Below are positions 1 through 10,105 of a stretch of DNA of 64,000 nt, piece by piece; position 1 is the stretch's first letter, and each line of letters starts with the position of its first letter. The notes under the pieces were generated by a model. The model searched no databases and was not told the origin of the DNA. It was given only the letters and a program-made list of their open reading frames with translations. This DNA is from Setophaga petechia (Eukaryota > Chordata > Aves > Passeriformes > Parulidae). The DNA lies in assembly GCA_024362935.1 (NCBI GenBank), contig JANCRA010000003.1, forward strand, positions 5,198,001 to 5,262,000, written 5' to 3'. A program made the position numbers and the translations under genes.

Positions 1-2379
1 CTTGTCAGTCCTCCTAGCAATTCTCCTTAGAAGGTGAGCTTCTCATTCTCCTGCATTTGTCCATTGTGTTTTACCTATTGCTGTGCACCTCCAGGAAAAG
101 CCTGGCTGCATCTTCCAATATCCTGCCACAAGCAGCTGAAGAGAGCAGGAAAATCACCCTCAGCTTTTGCTTTTTAAGGCTGAACAAGCCCAGTTCCCTG
201 TACATCATGTTCTCCAGGTTCCCACCCATCCTCTCTGCTGAGCCCTCTCATTTTCAGGTCTTTTTGAATCAAGGATAAACAAGTCCCTCTGGACAGTGAC
301 CCACTGTCCAAATTGTACCCTGCTAGAGAGAAGAACAACTGCACTGAGGTTATTGGGGCATTGTCAGAGCTCTCTGGGCTACAGAACATTCCTCCAGAAC
401 CAGCAATTTCTAAAATACAGCAGCCTCTGGATCCAAAGTGCTCGTGAGTGTGGCTGCCAAAGGAGTTCTACATTTCTGCTCATTGCAGTTATTGCTACAG
501 GAATATTGCTGGCAAAACATTTCCTCCTGGAGTCTTTCTGGAGCACCTGCTTCACTCACCATGTGTGCAGGCATCAGCCAGGACAGATGCTCAGGGAAAG
601 AAAGAGCTGAAACCCCAAAGCTCACAGAGCTGACGCCCTTTATCAGAAAAGAGGCCACCCAAGTTCTTGTTTTAAGTGAGGAGGCAGGAAAAAGTCTTTG
701 AAAAAGAAGCAGCTTCCTTAAAGTGTTTAAGGAAACTCTTTCCAGAGAGAATATTAAAAATGCATGGGTGGAGTGAGAGAGAAAGAATTCTTATTTATGT
801 ATAAAGTTACACATGGAGACAATGTCCAAAATTACTGAAAAAAAAAAAAAAAAGAGTCTCTGTGTCTCTGTTTTCCTGAGTTTTGACAGCATGTGTTTAG
901 TATTATGGCTAGTCCATTATAGCAGCCAAAGTTAACATCTTCCAAAGCATAAGGGTTTTTTGGGTTTTTTAAAGCTCAGTTAAATTCTAGCACTTCAAAC
1001 CCACTTAAACATGGCAAAATAAAAATCTCTGGAAAGTCTTTATTTAGTTTTCTGAAGTCGAAACAATTATGCAATTGGATAAGCAACCAAGTCAGTTCAA
1101 ATTTGTGAAATTCTGCATTATGGGGCAGGAAGAATTACATTTGATCCTGGAGGAAAAAAGCAGTATAAGAAATGTAGTGGAGTGTTTTCCCCATTAAGAA
1201 AGGACAGACCCACAGGTTTACTCCGAAGGAGTCTTGCTATAGCTTGAGGAAAAACCTAGAGACTTCATGGGATGATGCATCATGCACATCTACAGCACAG
1301 AGCTGCCTCAGGACAGCTGGTGGCTGCAGGTGGGGGCTTTGGAGGCTGTGCACGGTTCTGGCACCCCAGTGCACAACATTCCAGTCACTGAGGGTGCTCT
1401 CTGTGGGTTTTAAATGCTCACAGTGCACATAAAATGGTGCTGGAGTGAGCAGGCTCTGGAGGCAGCAAAGGGGAGACAGGAGAAGATTGTGCCCCCCCAT
1501 CCTGTCTTTTCAAGCAATTCATCCATCAGATCAGCAAGATGGTAAACCACATTTGTGCTTCCCAAATGGCTTAAGCCACTTGTCTTTACAAAAACCTCTT
1601 TTTGTTTGCTGAATAAGAGTTTTCACTTTCAGGAAGATCTCTTCAAACCAAGCTGCTGGGAGCTGTGATTGTGGATGCTTTGTCAGGGACTATCTGTGGA
1701 GCTGCTGGTAGGAACAGTATAAAAAGGAAGGTTGTAGAACTGTTGTTTTAAGGAGTATTTCTTATGTAGGAAAGGGCATAAAGCTCAAAGGGATGATACT
1801 TCCCAAAAAATCAGTCCTCCCTGCTGATGGCCCCAGCTCTGAGCGGGCCGGCAGCAGCAGTGGCAGCTCCTGGCTGTGGGGCTGTGCTGCCAGGAGCTGC
1901 CCCTGAGACACACTGGGAGCAGCAGGGCATGGGCAGGCTCATCTCCTGCTGCTTCTGCCTGGACAAGGCTTTCTGCCATGGTCTTCAGTTCAGGACTAAC
2001 AGATTTGGATTCTTTTTTCAGGTAGTAATTGCCTAAGCAGATATAAGACTGCTATGTACTGTTGTCACTGGCTGTATCTTTAACAATTTTCTTGTCTCAG
2101 GGACTTAAAGACAAGGGTGAGGACAGTGCAGCACTTCATGTTGCCCAGAGAAGGGGGCCACTGAAAGCAAGGCCTGAGATCCCTTTCAGAAGTCAGCTCT
2201 GACAGGACAAGAAAAGCACAAAGCTGGTGGAGTTTCTCACCTCATTCCTCCCTCGTCCAAGGACAGTTAATTCCATATGGCTCAAAGCAGGGGAATTGAA
2301 CAAGAAGCAAAAAGGCCCCTTAATTAAAACCTGAGGGATTCAGCACAGACTCAGTGCCACCCAATGTCAGCCAGAGCTC
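1..2379. other. Unique non-coding sequence, no gene recognised
   Basis: No protein family, RNA gene or repeat family is recognisable here. A run of A lies near 839-854. A short candidate exon at 1633-1707 is listed separately with low confidence. Open frames of 60-100 codons in this stretch occur on both strands, mostly without ATG starts, and look like chance. Confidence 0.6.
1633..1707 (+). other. Candidate internal exon (low confidence)
   Basis: A 75-nt segment is preceded by a pyrimidine-rich tract ending in TTTCAG and followed by GTAGGA. One frame is open throughout (2 nt, then 24 codons, then 1 nt), and about 11 of its 25 codon starts are G, a mild coding-like bias. The translation contains a small hydrophobic stretch (LLGAVIVDALSGTICGAA). 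Its outgoing phase fits the candidate exon at 17444. I do not recognise a protein family. Segments with such splice signals arise often by chance in tens of kilobases, so this is a lead and not a gene call. Confidence 0.15.
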
Positions 2380-2451
2380 CCATCCATCCATCCATCCATC
2401 CATCCATCCATCCATCCATCCATCCATCCATCCATCCATCCATCCATCCAA
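2380..2451. repeat. (CATC)n tetranucleotide microsatellite
   Basis: About 18 uninterrupted copies of the tetramer CATC/TCCA. It keeps several frames open (for example a repeated His-Pro-Ser-Ile frame), which explains the short open frame over this site. No coding role is inferred. Confidence 0.97.
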
Positions 2452-4220
2452 GCTCAATTTCCTGCAATTTGTTTCATCTCACCAAAACAGTGAGTAACAA
2501 ATCACCTCCTCAGAGAGCACAGAGAGATAGCCATAATTCCACAGCACAGCAATTGGAAACAAAATGTTACTGAGGGCTCCTTGGGTAAAGAGCAGCCCAA
2601 GCACAGAGAAGATGAATTCTGGTGGTTTCTTACATGAGCAGACCAGTTCAGTTTTTAAGCCAGCAGAATGAAGAAAACACTGAATTGTTAACTTGATTGA
2701 TACTGGCATTGTCCAGGCTGCCAAGTATTTAGCAGCTGATAGCTAATTTGTACAGCTTCTTTTATCTGACTGATCCAATATATTTTCCAGAGTTTAAGGG
2801 GAAAACATGGCCAGATCAAATTTCTATATTTTCAGAGAACTGACAGAAGAGACAAACCCAATTAACATGGGCACATCTTTTTTCTTCACCTAAGGCCAAG
2901 AGAACACAAATCACAGGAAAAACCATGAATTTTCAATGCTTTTAGAGCTGGATGGATCAGGTAATCTCCATCCAGTGAAGAAAAAGAGAGGAGAACAAGT
3001 TTTACTACAGACCATCCCTGCAATGGCACAGACTTCTGTGGCAGAGCCACCTCACTGGAGTGTTTGCTTGCTTCCCAGCTTTGGCCCCTGAGTTTTACTT
3101 GTTCACACCTTCCTTGCCATTACAGTCTCTCCACCTCACCCTCTAAGTGAAACCCAGAAAGGAAATATTTTTGACAGCCTGCCTGCTCTGCAGGGGTGTT
3201 TGTGTTTGTACAATATTAGCTGCTTTCTCTCTTTGGTGGTTATAATATTATTAACCCTGCTCTTACCTGGCCACCATTCTCCAGAGTTGCTCAAACTTTG
3301 CAGTGGGACTTTGGACACACTTAGGTGCAGTTCCTTTAGGAGGATAAAAGCAGCAGTTTTGTAATTGTCACTGTTTCTCCAGCCCAGCTGCAAATCCCCC
3401 ATTCCCTATGCAGGCAGAGACAACTTCAGATTTAAAAGCCTTAGAAGATGTTGTAGATTTGATTAAGTAGGTTAAATAGACACAAAGATGAAATTTGCAG
3501 AGACCTTCCTGAGAAGCTGCTCAGTGGATGGGAACAAGAGCTTCCTCACTAATTTGATCACTTGAACCCCTCTGTGTTTCAGAGGCCCAGCCAGCAGGCA
3601 GAGATGCTGGAGTGAAACCAAATTATCCAAAACTGCTGTGAGGGTTCTGTGAGTGCTCTCCAACACTGAGCTCCTACATGTATTTAGGCAACCTATTATA
3701 AATCACTTATTCAAGTTTCAAAACAACCTCTCCTTCCTTCACTGACTCTTAGAAGAGCACAAAGCAGCAAAACCAGCTGGACTCAGGCCCTTGGTTGAGT
3801 TTTCTGCCTTTCCCCTTCACAGTAAAACCCCAAGGATGTGACAAAACCAGCATTCCTCACTGTGACTGCGCTCCCTACAGCCTTTCTCAGCCTGGAAGCA
3901 AAGCAGATGAGCAGTGGATTTATTCCATACAAGAGGCACACACACATCTCTCACCCACAGCAGACCCCTCCCTGCAATCTTCCCCATAGGCAAGGCATCA
4001 ATACAACCACAATTTCCTCCACAAATAAGCTTGTGTTGCTAAATATAAATGCCTGCTAGGTCAGAAAGTCCTCTGACAGTTCTCTCTGACAGAGACAAGA
4101 AGCAGATTCCTGGGGGAAGAGGTAGGAAATGCAGCACATACTGAGTTACCTGTTCCCTGCTTTACCATCCCAGCCTAGATCCCTGCAACCAGTGCTGTAG
4201 GGACTGGGAATTACAGGGAA
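2452..4220. other. Unique non-coding sequence, nothing recognised
   Basis: I see no gene, RNA or repeat family here. Frames of 60-90 codons on either strand have no recognisable motifs. Confidence 0.55.
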
Positions 4221-4221
4221 C

Positions 4222-4530
4222 ATCTGAATTATCTTATTCAAGAGCTCTCAATGGACTTGTTCTCCCTGAGTTTGTTGAAACCTGTGCAGGCTTTTGTCCT
4301 CCACAACATCCTGCAGCAATGAGTCACGATTCAGTTATGCATTGTGTGAACAAGTACTTCCCCTTGTTTATTTTAAAATAAATCTCCTACTTGCTCTTTT
4401 CACTGGACACCCTTCACTTCTCATGTATGACAAATAATGCCCTGTTGTTCCTCAACCACCTTCTCTTTGTGACTGTAAAACCCTCTTAATTTCCTCCCCT
4501 TTAATAATTCCTCATGTTCCTCACATTTAT
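4222..4530 (-). mobile_element. Ancient CR1-clade LINE fragment, antisense
   Basis: Read on the minus strand, the segment matches in order the well-known 3' part of old reptile/bird CR1-like elements. That part comprises the block around AAGTACTTNTTCACACAATGCA, then the AACTCATTGCTGCAGGATGTTGTG-like block, then a stretch for 'aggcc..aa'. It is diverged with small indels, so it is an old and inert copy from near the end of the reverse-transcriptase frame or the 3' UTR. Boundaries are approximate. The assignment is from remembered family consensus and not from an alignment. Confidence 0.6.
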
Positions 4531-6474
4531 TGCTATTTTTGCTTTATTGCTATTCAGTGCCCCAATGCCAGGAATCCGACAAGGCCAGTGTCCTCAAATG
4601 CAATCCAAGATTTTCTGCCTGACCTAATAATGATCCTTATGAAGTGGATCAACTACTTTATGACCCACAGGCAAAAGTATCCATCAAAAGTTTAAAAAAT
4701 CCCCTGGTGTATCACTTTAGGATGGTTTAGGATGCAGGAAGACACCCCTCATCTACTTCAAGATGCACCAGTTCTTGTACCCAAATCCATTTTGTTAAGG
4801 TTGGTTTAGCCACAGCAAAACTGAGCTCAAGTGGGTGAATCTTTTGAGCCAAAAAACCAAAACACCTTGATTTTGTTTTGTACAATAATATATCCTTGCA
4901 CATATTAGTCCAAATTACAGCTCAACAGTATTCAAAGGAGATAATTGATGCCCAGCTCTCACCAACTTGACTCTGCTTGTCTTTGAGTCACACAAATGTA
5001 AGATGTTGGATGTTGGAGATGTGGAAATGCTACTGAAAGCAGACATGTCTTCAGGTGGTAACAGGAGCATCCTTTGGCTCAAGGGTTTGCTGAAATAATG
5101 GAATGAACCTCAAACAACACCTGAAGTGATTTTGGGCTGTACAAAATTAGCTAGTTGTCCAACACAGGGCAAGGATATTTTTATTAGAACAAGCAAATTC
5201 TGGCCATTTTTATTGGCATCTTGTGACCACTAAATAAGCTGGGACACTCTTCTTGCAAAACAGCTTGACAGTGCAATCTGAAATGAATATGAGACACAGG
5301 ACTGACCCCATAGGATGATAAAAAGGAAGGTTATGCCAAAGAAATCTGACAGATGGGCAGAAAAACTGTCTGCCCACAATGCCCCCTATGAGGCAGCTAT
5401 TTTAACAAAACTGGTTTTGCACACTGATTAATGTTACAGCCAGGCAGATGAAATCACGTGTGTGAAATATGAAAATATGAAATTGTTATGAAAATATTAA
5501 ATTGTTATGAATAGTGGTAGCCGTAGATGAGCCCTTAAATAGTGTCAGAGGTCAGGCAGTGTAAAGTAATCTCCTAACCCTGATGGCCAGGGACTGACAG
5601 ACTCCAGGCTTGAAGTTTGGTAATGGAATTTATTCTCCATAAGTGATGGATTGAGGTTACATTTCAGCAGCCAGGTCACAGCAGGGAGATAAGGAAATCC
5701 AAGGGAATCTGTTACTCATCATGGGTTTATCTCACTGAACCACAGTGTTTTACTCCTAATTTACACCAGTGCAGAGCTGAGCTGAAGGAGTTCACTGCTG
5801 CATGAGTGATTCTGTGAAGAAAGTGTGATGTGCTCCACCAGCTATGCCAACATCCAGCTTTTCTTATGCCAATGTGGGGATTCACCATGGGGGAAACATT
5901 TGATACTGGAAGGCAACTGTGTGCCCAAACAGGTCTTGTGCTCCAAACAACATGGGCTGTAATATTAAAGTGTCACAGACTGACCTATGGCTATGAAAAA
6001 AAAAAATCTGTGATGAACCTACAACTCTAACTCTTTAGCAATGGAGAAACATGCCAATAGATGTTCTTTCTGCCACAGAGAGATCCCTTAATTCACTGTC
6101 CTGGAAAACTGCTGCATCAGGGAGTTTGGCTGGTATTTTTTTCTCCCCCTACCTTCCTTGGTGGAGAAAGTAGTTTTTCTTCTCTCTCAGTTTGGAAGTT
6201 TATGGCCTTTGACCCCCATGTGCACATGGAGCAGTTCAGGGTCAGCTCCAGGGTGAGGAAGGGGTCCAGGGATGCCAGAAGGGTGGCTCTGGAGAGCATC
6301 ATTGCAGACATTTTTGAAGGACACTGAAGATTGTTGCTGCTGTGTCTGGTGTAGAGCCCTGGCAGCCAAAGCAGATGAGCTCTCCTGCTAGAACCAAGGG
6401 GATGGCAGGGAGCTGACAGACAACCCTGCTCTACAGCTGCCAGCCCTCGTTCTTTCAGAGAAAAAAAGGGGCCT
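4531..6474. other. Unique non-coding sequence with a small tandem duplication
   Basis: No gene recognised. A 19-bp unit (GAAAATATNAAATTGTTAT) is duplicated head-to-tail at 5471-5489 and 5490-5508 with one difference. It looks like a slippage product. Confidence 0.55.
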
Positions 6475-6991
6475 TTACCTTGTCACGGTCATATTTTCTG
6501 GAAAATCCCTTTGCCCAGCATTCTTCTCCCGGGAAGCTGAGAAGCCTCAGGGAAAAAGGAAAACAATAATTATCTGATTTGCTTCTCCTGTGTTTTGCTG
6601 CTTTGGAATGTGTTTGGACATTGTTTATCCACAGGTGATTTTTTCATTGGTTTCATATGAATTGTTTTCACTCATTGACCAATCAGGGCTAAGCTGTGTC
6701 GAGGCTCTGGAAGGAGTCAGGTGTTTTCTTCAGTATCTTCTAGCCTTCTGTCTGTATCCTTTCTCTCTTCTTTAGTATAGATAAATATAATATAATATAA
6801 TATAATATAATATAATATAATATAATATAATATAATATAATATAATATAATATAATATAATATAATATAATATAATATAATATAATATAATATAATATAA
6901 TATAATAATATAATATAATGTCTTCTAAGAACGTGGAGTCAGATTCATCATTCCTTCCTGCCATGGTCACCCCATAAATACAACATTCCCT
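6475..6991 (+). mobile_element. Solo LTR of an endogenous retrovirus (passerine type)
   Basis: The LTR itself spans 6481-6985. It begins TGTCACGG and ends ATACAACA, giving the TGT...ACA termini of retroviral LTRs. Imperfect 6-bp flanks (TTACCT at 6475-6480, TTCCCT at 6986-6991) could be a target-site duplication with one mutation. The order of blocks resembles a common songbird LTR family: GGGAAGCTGAGAAGCCTCAG, a GTTTATCCACAGGTGATT block, a GACCAATCAG CCAAT-type site, AGCTGTGTCGAGG, TTCTTTAGTATAG, a TATAA array, and a GTGGAGTCAGATTCATCATT tail. No gag, pol or env remnant is present beside it, so it is a solo LTR. A second, related LTR lies about 400 bp downstream. Confidence 0.85.
6786..6919. 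repeat. (TATAA)n pentanucleotide array inside the LTR
   Basis: About 27 nearly perfect copies of the 5-mer TATAA occupy the region between the promoter-like block and the 3' tail of the LTR. The related LTR at 7386 has only a short TA-rich segment at the same place, so the array is an expansion of a pre-existing AT-rich motif. The repetitive Tyr/Ile frame seen on the minus strand is a by-product. Confidence 0.97.
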
Positions 6992-7385
6992 TAATTCCTT
7001 CTTTCCCTTCTCCTTGTCCGTCTCTCCTTATTCACCATGCTGGAGGGCAAACGTAATTTGTGCTGGTAGAGTTAATTTTCTCTGTAGTATCTTGTCTGCT
7101 TGTGCTCAACCCTGCTTGCCTGCCAGGGCTGAGACATGGGAAAGAGAAAACCTGCAGTTCCTCTGGCCTCTGCACCCCCACACCCCTTCCAGATCCTCTG
7201 GGAGGTTCTGATATCTCCATCTCACTGCTGGATGAAGCTCCTGCTATGGGGTGGGATAAGGCATCCCATGCCTCCAGCTCACTGGGATGGACAGCAGGGG
7301 TGCATGGAGAAGGCTTGGAGAGGTTCATTTTTAAGTTTTTTTCTGTGACTTCCACTGGTATTCACATTCTCTGAACAGAGAGAGA
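6992..7385. other. Spacer between two LTRs, no retroviral genes
   Basis: About 390 bp separate the two LTRs. No primer-binding site, polypurine tract or retroviral protein frame is seen. A short block near 7066-7090 (AGAGTTAATTTTCTCTGTAGTA) vaguely recalls the start of another avian ERV repeat but is too short to call. The spacer is probably unique sequence, or the two LTRs are separate insertions. Confidence 0.5.
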
Positions 7386-7770
7386 TGTAATTCTCTCTCC
7401 CAGAATTTTTCCTGGGAATGCAGTGAGAAGCACAGAGAGAGGAAGAGAAAACAATTCTTATCGCTATTCACTACTCCTGTTGTTTTGCACATGTGGAATG
7501 CGTTATGGAGATTGTTTACCCAAAGTGATTTATCAATTAGGATTGTTTTCTTTCCTTAGCCAATTGGGTCAAAGCTGTGTCCTGACTGTCTCAGACAGTC
7601 AGTTTATTCTTTAGTACCTCTATAGTATAATTTTAATATAGTTTTAATGTAATATATATATATATATAATATAGTATTAATTATTAGTATAGTGTTAATA
7701 AAGCAATTGTTCAGCCTTCTGAATCAGAACACATTATTCCCTAGTTGGAAGATCACCTGCTTCTACAACA
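7386..7770 (+). mobile_element. Second, shorter LTR of the same family
   Basis: It starts TGTAATTCTC and ends CTACAACA. It shares ordered blocks with the LTR at 6481: a GGGAA.GCAGTGAGAAG-like block, GGAATG.GTT.TGGA.ATTGTTTACCCA.AG, a CCAATTGGGTCAAAGCTGTGTC block, TTCTTTAGTA, a TA-rich segment, and GCCTTCTGA. An AATAAA signal lies at 7697-7702 in the expected 3' position. I see no clear target-site duplication. The downstream 9 bases (TTCCCCTAA) nearly match those after the first LTR (TTCCCTTAA). It is an older or different subfamily copy. Confidence 0.8.
7641..7668. repeat. AT dinucleotide tract in the second LTR
   Basis: A short TA-rich run lies in the position that corresponds to the long TATAA array of the neighbouring LTR. 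Confidence 0.85.
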
Positions 7771-9925
7771 TTCCCCTAAATAAGGCAAGTGCTGGCTGAG
7801 AGCCCTGCTCCACATGGGAGCTGAGATCTTGTGCTAAAAGGGATGGGAAAGCTTTCACCAGGCTGCACTAAGAGTATTTTCCTCACATTTGAAAAGTAAC
7901 TGACCTGTGCAGTTTTGTCGCTGGTGGCAGGGGAAGAACAGCCCTCTAGGGGGAGAAAACTTGGACAAACTGGCCCCAAACAGTCAGCACAGGCTGATGT
8001 TCAGCTGAAGAGCAGCTCCACAGGGCTTTTTACTCCCCATAATTCTGCAGTGGGATGGAGGGGTGGTGGGTGATGACCAAGCAGAGGCTCTCCAGGAGGG
8101 AAGTTTTGCTTTGCCATCACACTTGGGCAGCACCTCCCCAAGTGCTCCCCTTGTGCTCCCTCATGGAGGCAGCTACACCCAAACCACCACAGGATTGTAC
8201 TGGCCAGGATTTAGGTGCATCCTGGGTATGATCAATAATATTGCTATTTGAATGTTTGCTGTAGGTGCAGCCATGGCTGGCAGCTTTGTGGGGCGCTCCT
8301 CAGAGGAGCTCTCTGCAGATGCAGCAGCAGCAGGATTAAGCTTTGGGATTTTGCACACATCCATACACAACTGGCTGTGCCGAGGGAGGGAGGGAGGGTG
8401 CAGAGCTCTCTGCTGGGGCTGAGGCCTGGGCCAGGACACCAGAGTGTGGATGTGCCAGAGGGACTTGGTGCACAGCCCCAGAGAGCCACGGAGGAGGAGG
8501 GTGCTGCATCTGCATCCAGGTCTGTGCAGACAAGGTGGCCCCACAAACAGCCCCAGAACTACCCACACAAAATATGGTGAGATCCCACAAGATCAGACTC
8601 CATCCCTGCAGCCTGACACTGTCATCCTGTTTGCTTGCTTACCCTTTCCCTATAAATCCCAAAGGCAGAGCAGGGAAACATGCTTTTTCTGGTATGGCCA
8701 TGCCTGTGTGCTTTCTGAGTAAGCTGACACAGTTCCAGCCTGAGCTTTTTCCATTCTAATGGCTTCAGGTTTAATCATAAAGCACTGCTATAAATAATGT
8801 ATTGTGAGAGACAACCTCTTCCAGTAAATCCTGCTGTGTCTGCTTGTGTTTGGATGCTGCATTATGCCAAAGTCAGTGCTCAGGAGCTGCTGATGTGAGG
8901 AGGGAGGGAGGGAGAGACGGAGGCATTCAGCTCTTTGTTGGATGATGATTGAGGGGCAGTGCTGGGGTGACTGGTTTGATCCTCAGAGTGCTCTGGGATA
9001 AACCTTGGGCAAAACTAAGTCCAGTAGGAGCTGGATCAGACAGCTGTGTGCTTGATTCATAGTGTAAAGGGGATTTAAATTGTTCATGAATTCACCCGCA
9101 GTTTCTGGCACAGGAGTTATTTGACTGCCAGAGAAACAGGAATATGGCAGGGAACTTCAGACGTGGATCAAAGGGCATCCCCTTCCATTTTTACAATGTA
9201 TTCATGGGAATTTCAGGTGGGATCTGCTAAATGCACAGTGAAAATATTCATACTGCTTGTGCAGCTGGAACACACCACTCCTCAGCACCAAGGTACACAG
9301 GATCAGCAGCTGGAGCTTGTCCTTGCTGGGAAATGTCTATTATTAAACCAGCTTTTCTCTGAATGCAGTATCATGATTAGATAAGACCTGAATCAAATTA
9401 AACTAAACTCAGAAAATATAGATGGGACTTACATGGCCTTCTTTGAGCAGTACCCTGAGTTTTAGTGGATTTAATCTCAAAATTCCTGTGCAAAGTACAG
9501 GACTACATCCTAGAGCTCCCAGTGTATTACCAAAGAGCTGAAACATGAGGAGCTCAGCTTGGCAAGACCTGTGTGACACTGGTGACAAAGAGTGAACCCT
9601 CTGTGTGCCAGACACTGTGCAGGGACCCTGAATGAGCACAGGGTGGGCAGGCTATAGGGCTGGGAGCTGCATAGCTGGGCTGTAGCTGTGCTGTTCCTGA
9701 GCACCTTCCAGGAAAAGCTGGGCTGTGCAAAGGCAGAGCCTGTCCTGGGGCTCCCTGCTCCCCTCAGTGCTGTGTGCTGTGCTGAACCACCCTGCCAGCC
9801 TGCCTGGCTCCCTCACACCCCACTGCACACAAATGCTCTGAATCTCCTCTTCCAAAGCAGCTCTGTGCAGGCCCTCACTCCAAAGGTTTTCTTCTACAGC
9901 ACCCCCCACAGCTAACCATGGATAA
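7771..9925. other. Unique GC-moderate sequence with GGGA runs
   Basis: No gene recognised. Overlapping frames of 80-138 codons on both strands between 8173 and 8760 reflect local GC richness. Runs of GGGA near 8383-8399 and 8899-8914 could form G-quadruplexes. Confidence 0.5.
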
Positions 9926-9929
9926 TTGG

Positions 9930-10105
9930 ATAAAGTACTGGAATGCTCTTCCCAGCGAGGTGGTAGAATCACCATCCCAGGATGTGTTTAAAGGAAGGCT
10001 GGACATGGCACTTGATGCTATAGTCTGGTTGAGGTGTTAGGGCATAGGCTGGACTTGATGATCTTAGAGGTCTCTTCCAACTTCATTATTCTGTGATTCT
10101 GTGAA
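9930..10105 (+). mobile_element. CR1 LINE 3' end fragment
   Basis: The sequence runs TGGAATGCTCTTCCCAG, then GAGGTGGTAGAATCACCATC, then GATGTGTTTAAAGGAAGGCTGG, then TGGACTTGATGATCTTAGAG, then GTCTCTTCCAAC. It ends in the short CR1 tail repeat (ATTCTGTG twice). This is the 3' UTR and tail of the main bird LINE family, sense on the plus strand and heavily 5'-truncated as usual. It is relatively well preserved. Confidence 0.93.

Noticed and set aside
410..701. Candidate exon ending at GTGAGG near 675
   Set aside because: The frame is open but so are overlapping frames on both strands. The acceptor is weak and no family is recognised.
2364..2573. Protein-like frame with repeated His-Pro-Ser-Ile
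   Set aside because: It is the translation of the (CATC)n microsatellite.
6740..6970. Tyr/Ile/Leu repeat protein on the minus strand
   Set aside because: It is the translation of the (TATAA)n array inside an LTR.
6992..7385. Internal retroviral genes between the two LTRs
   Set aside because: The spacer is under 400 bp and shows no gag, pol, env, primer-binding site or polypurine tract.
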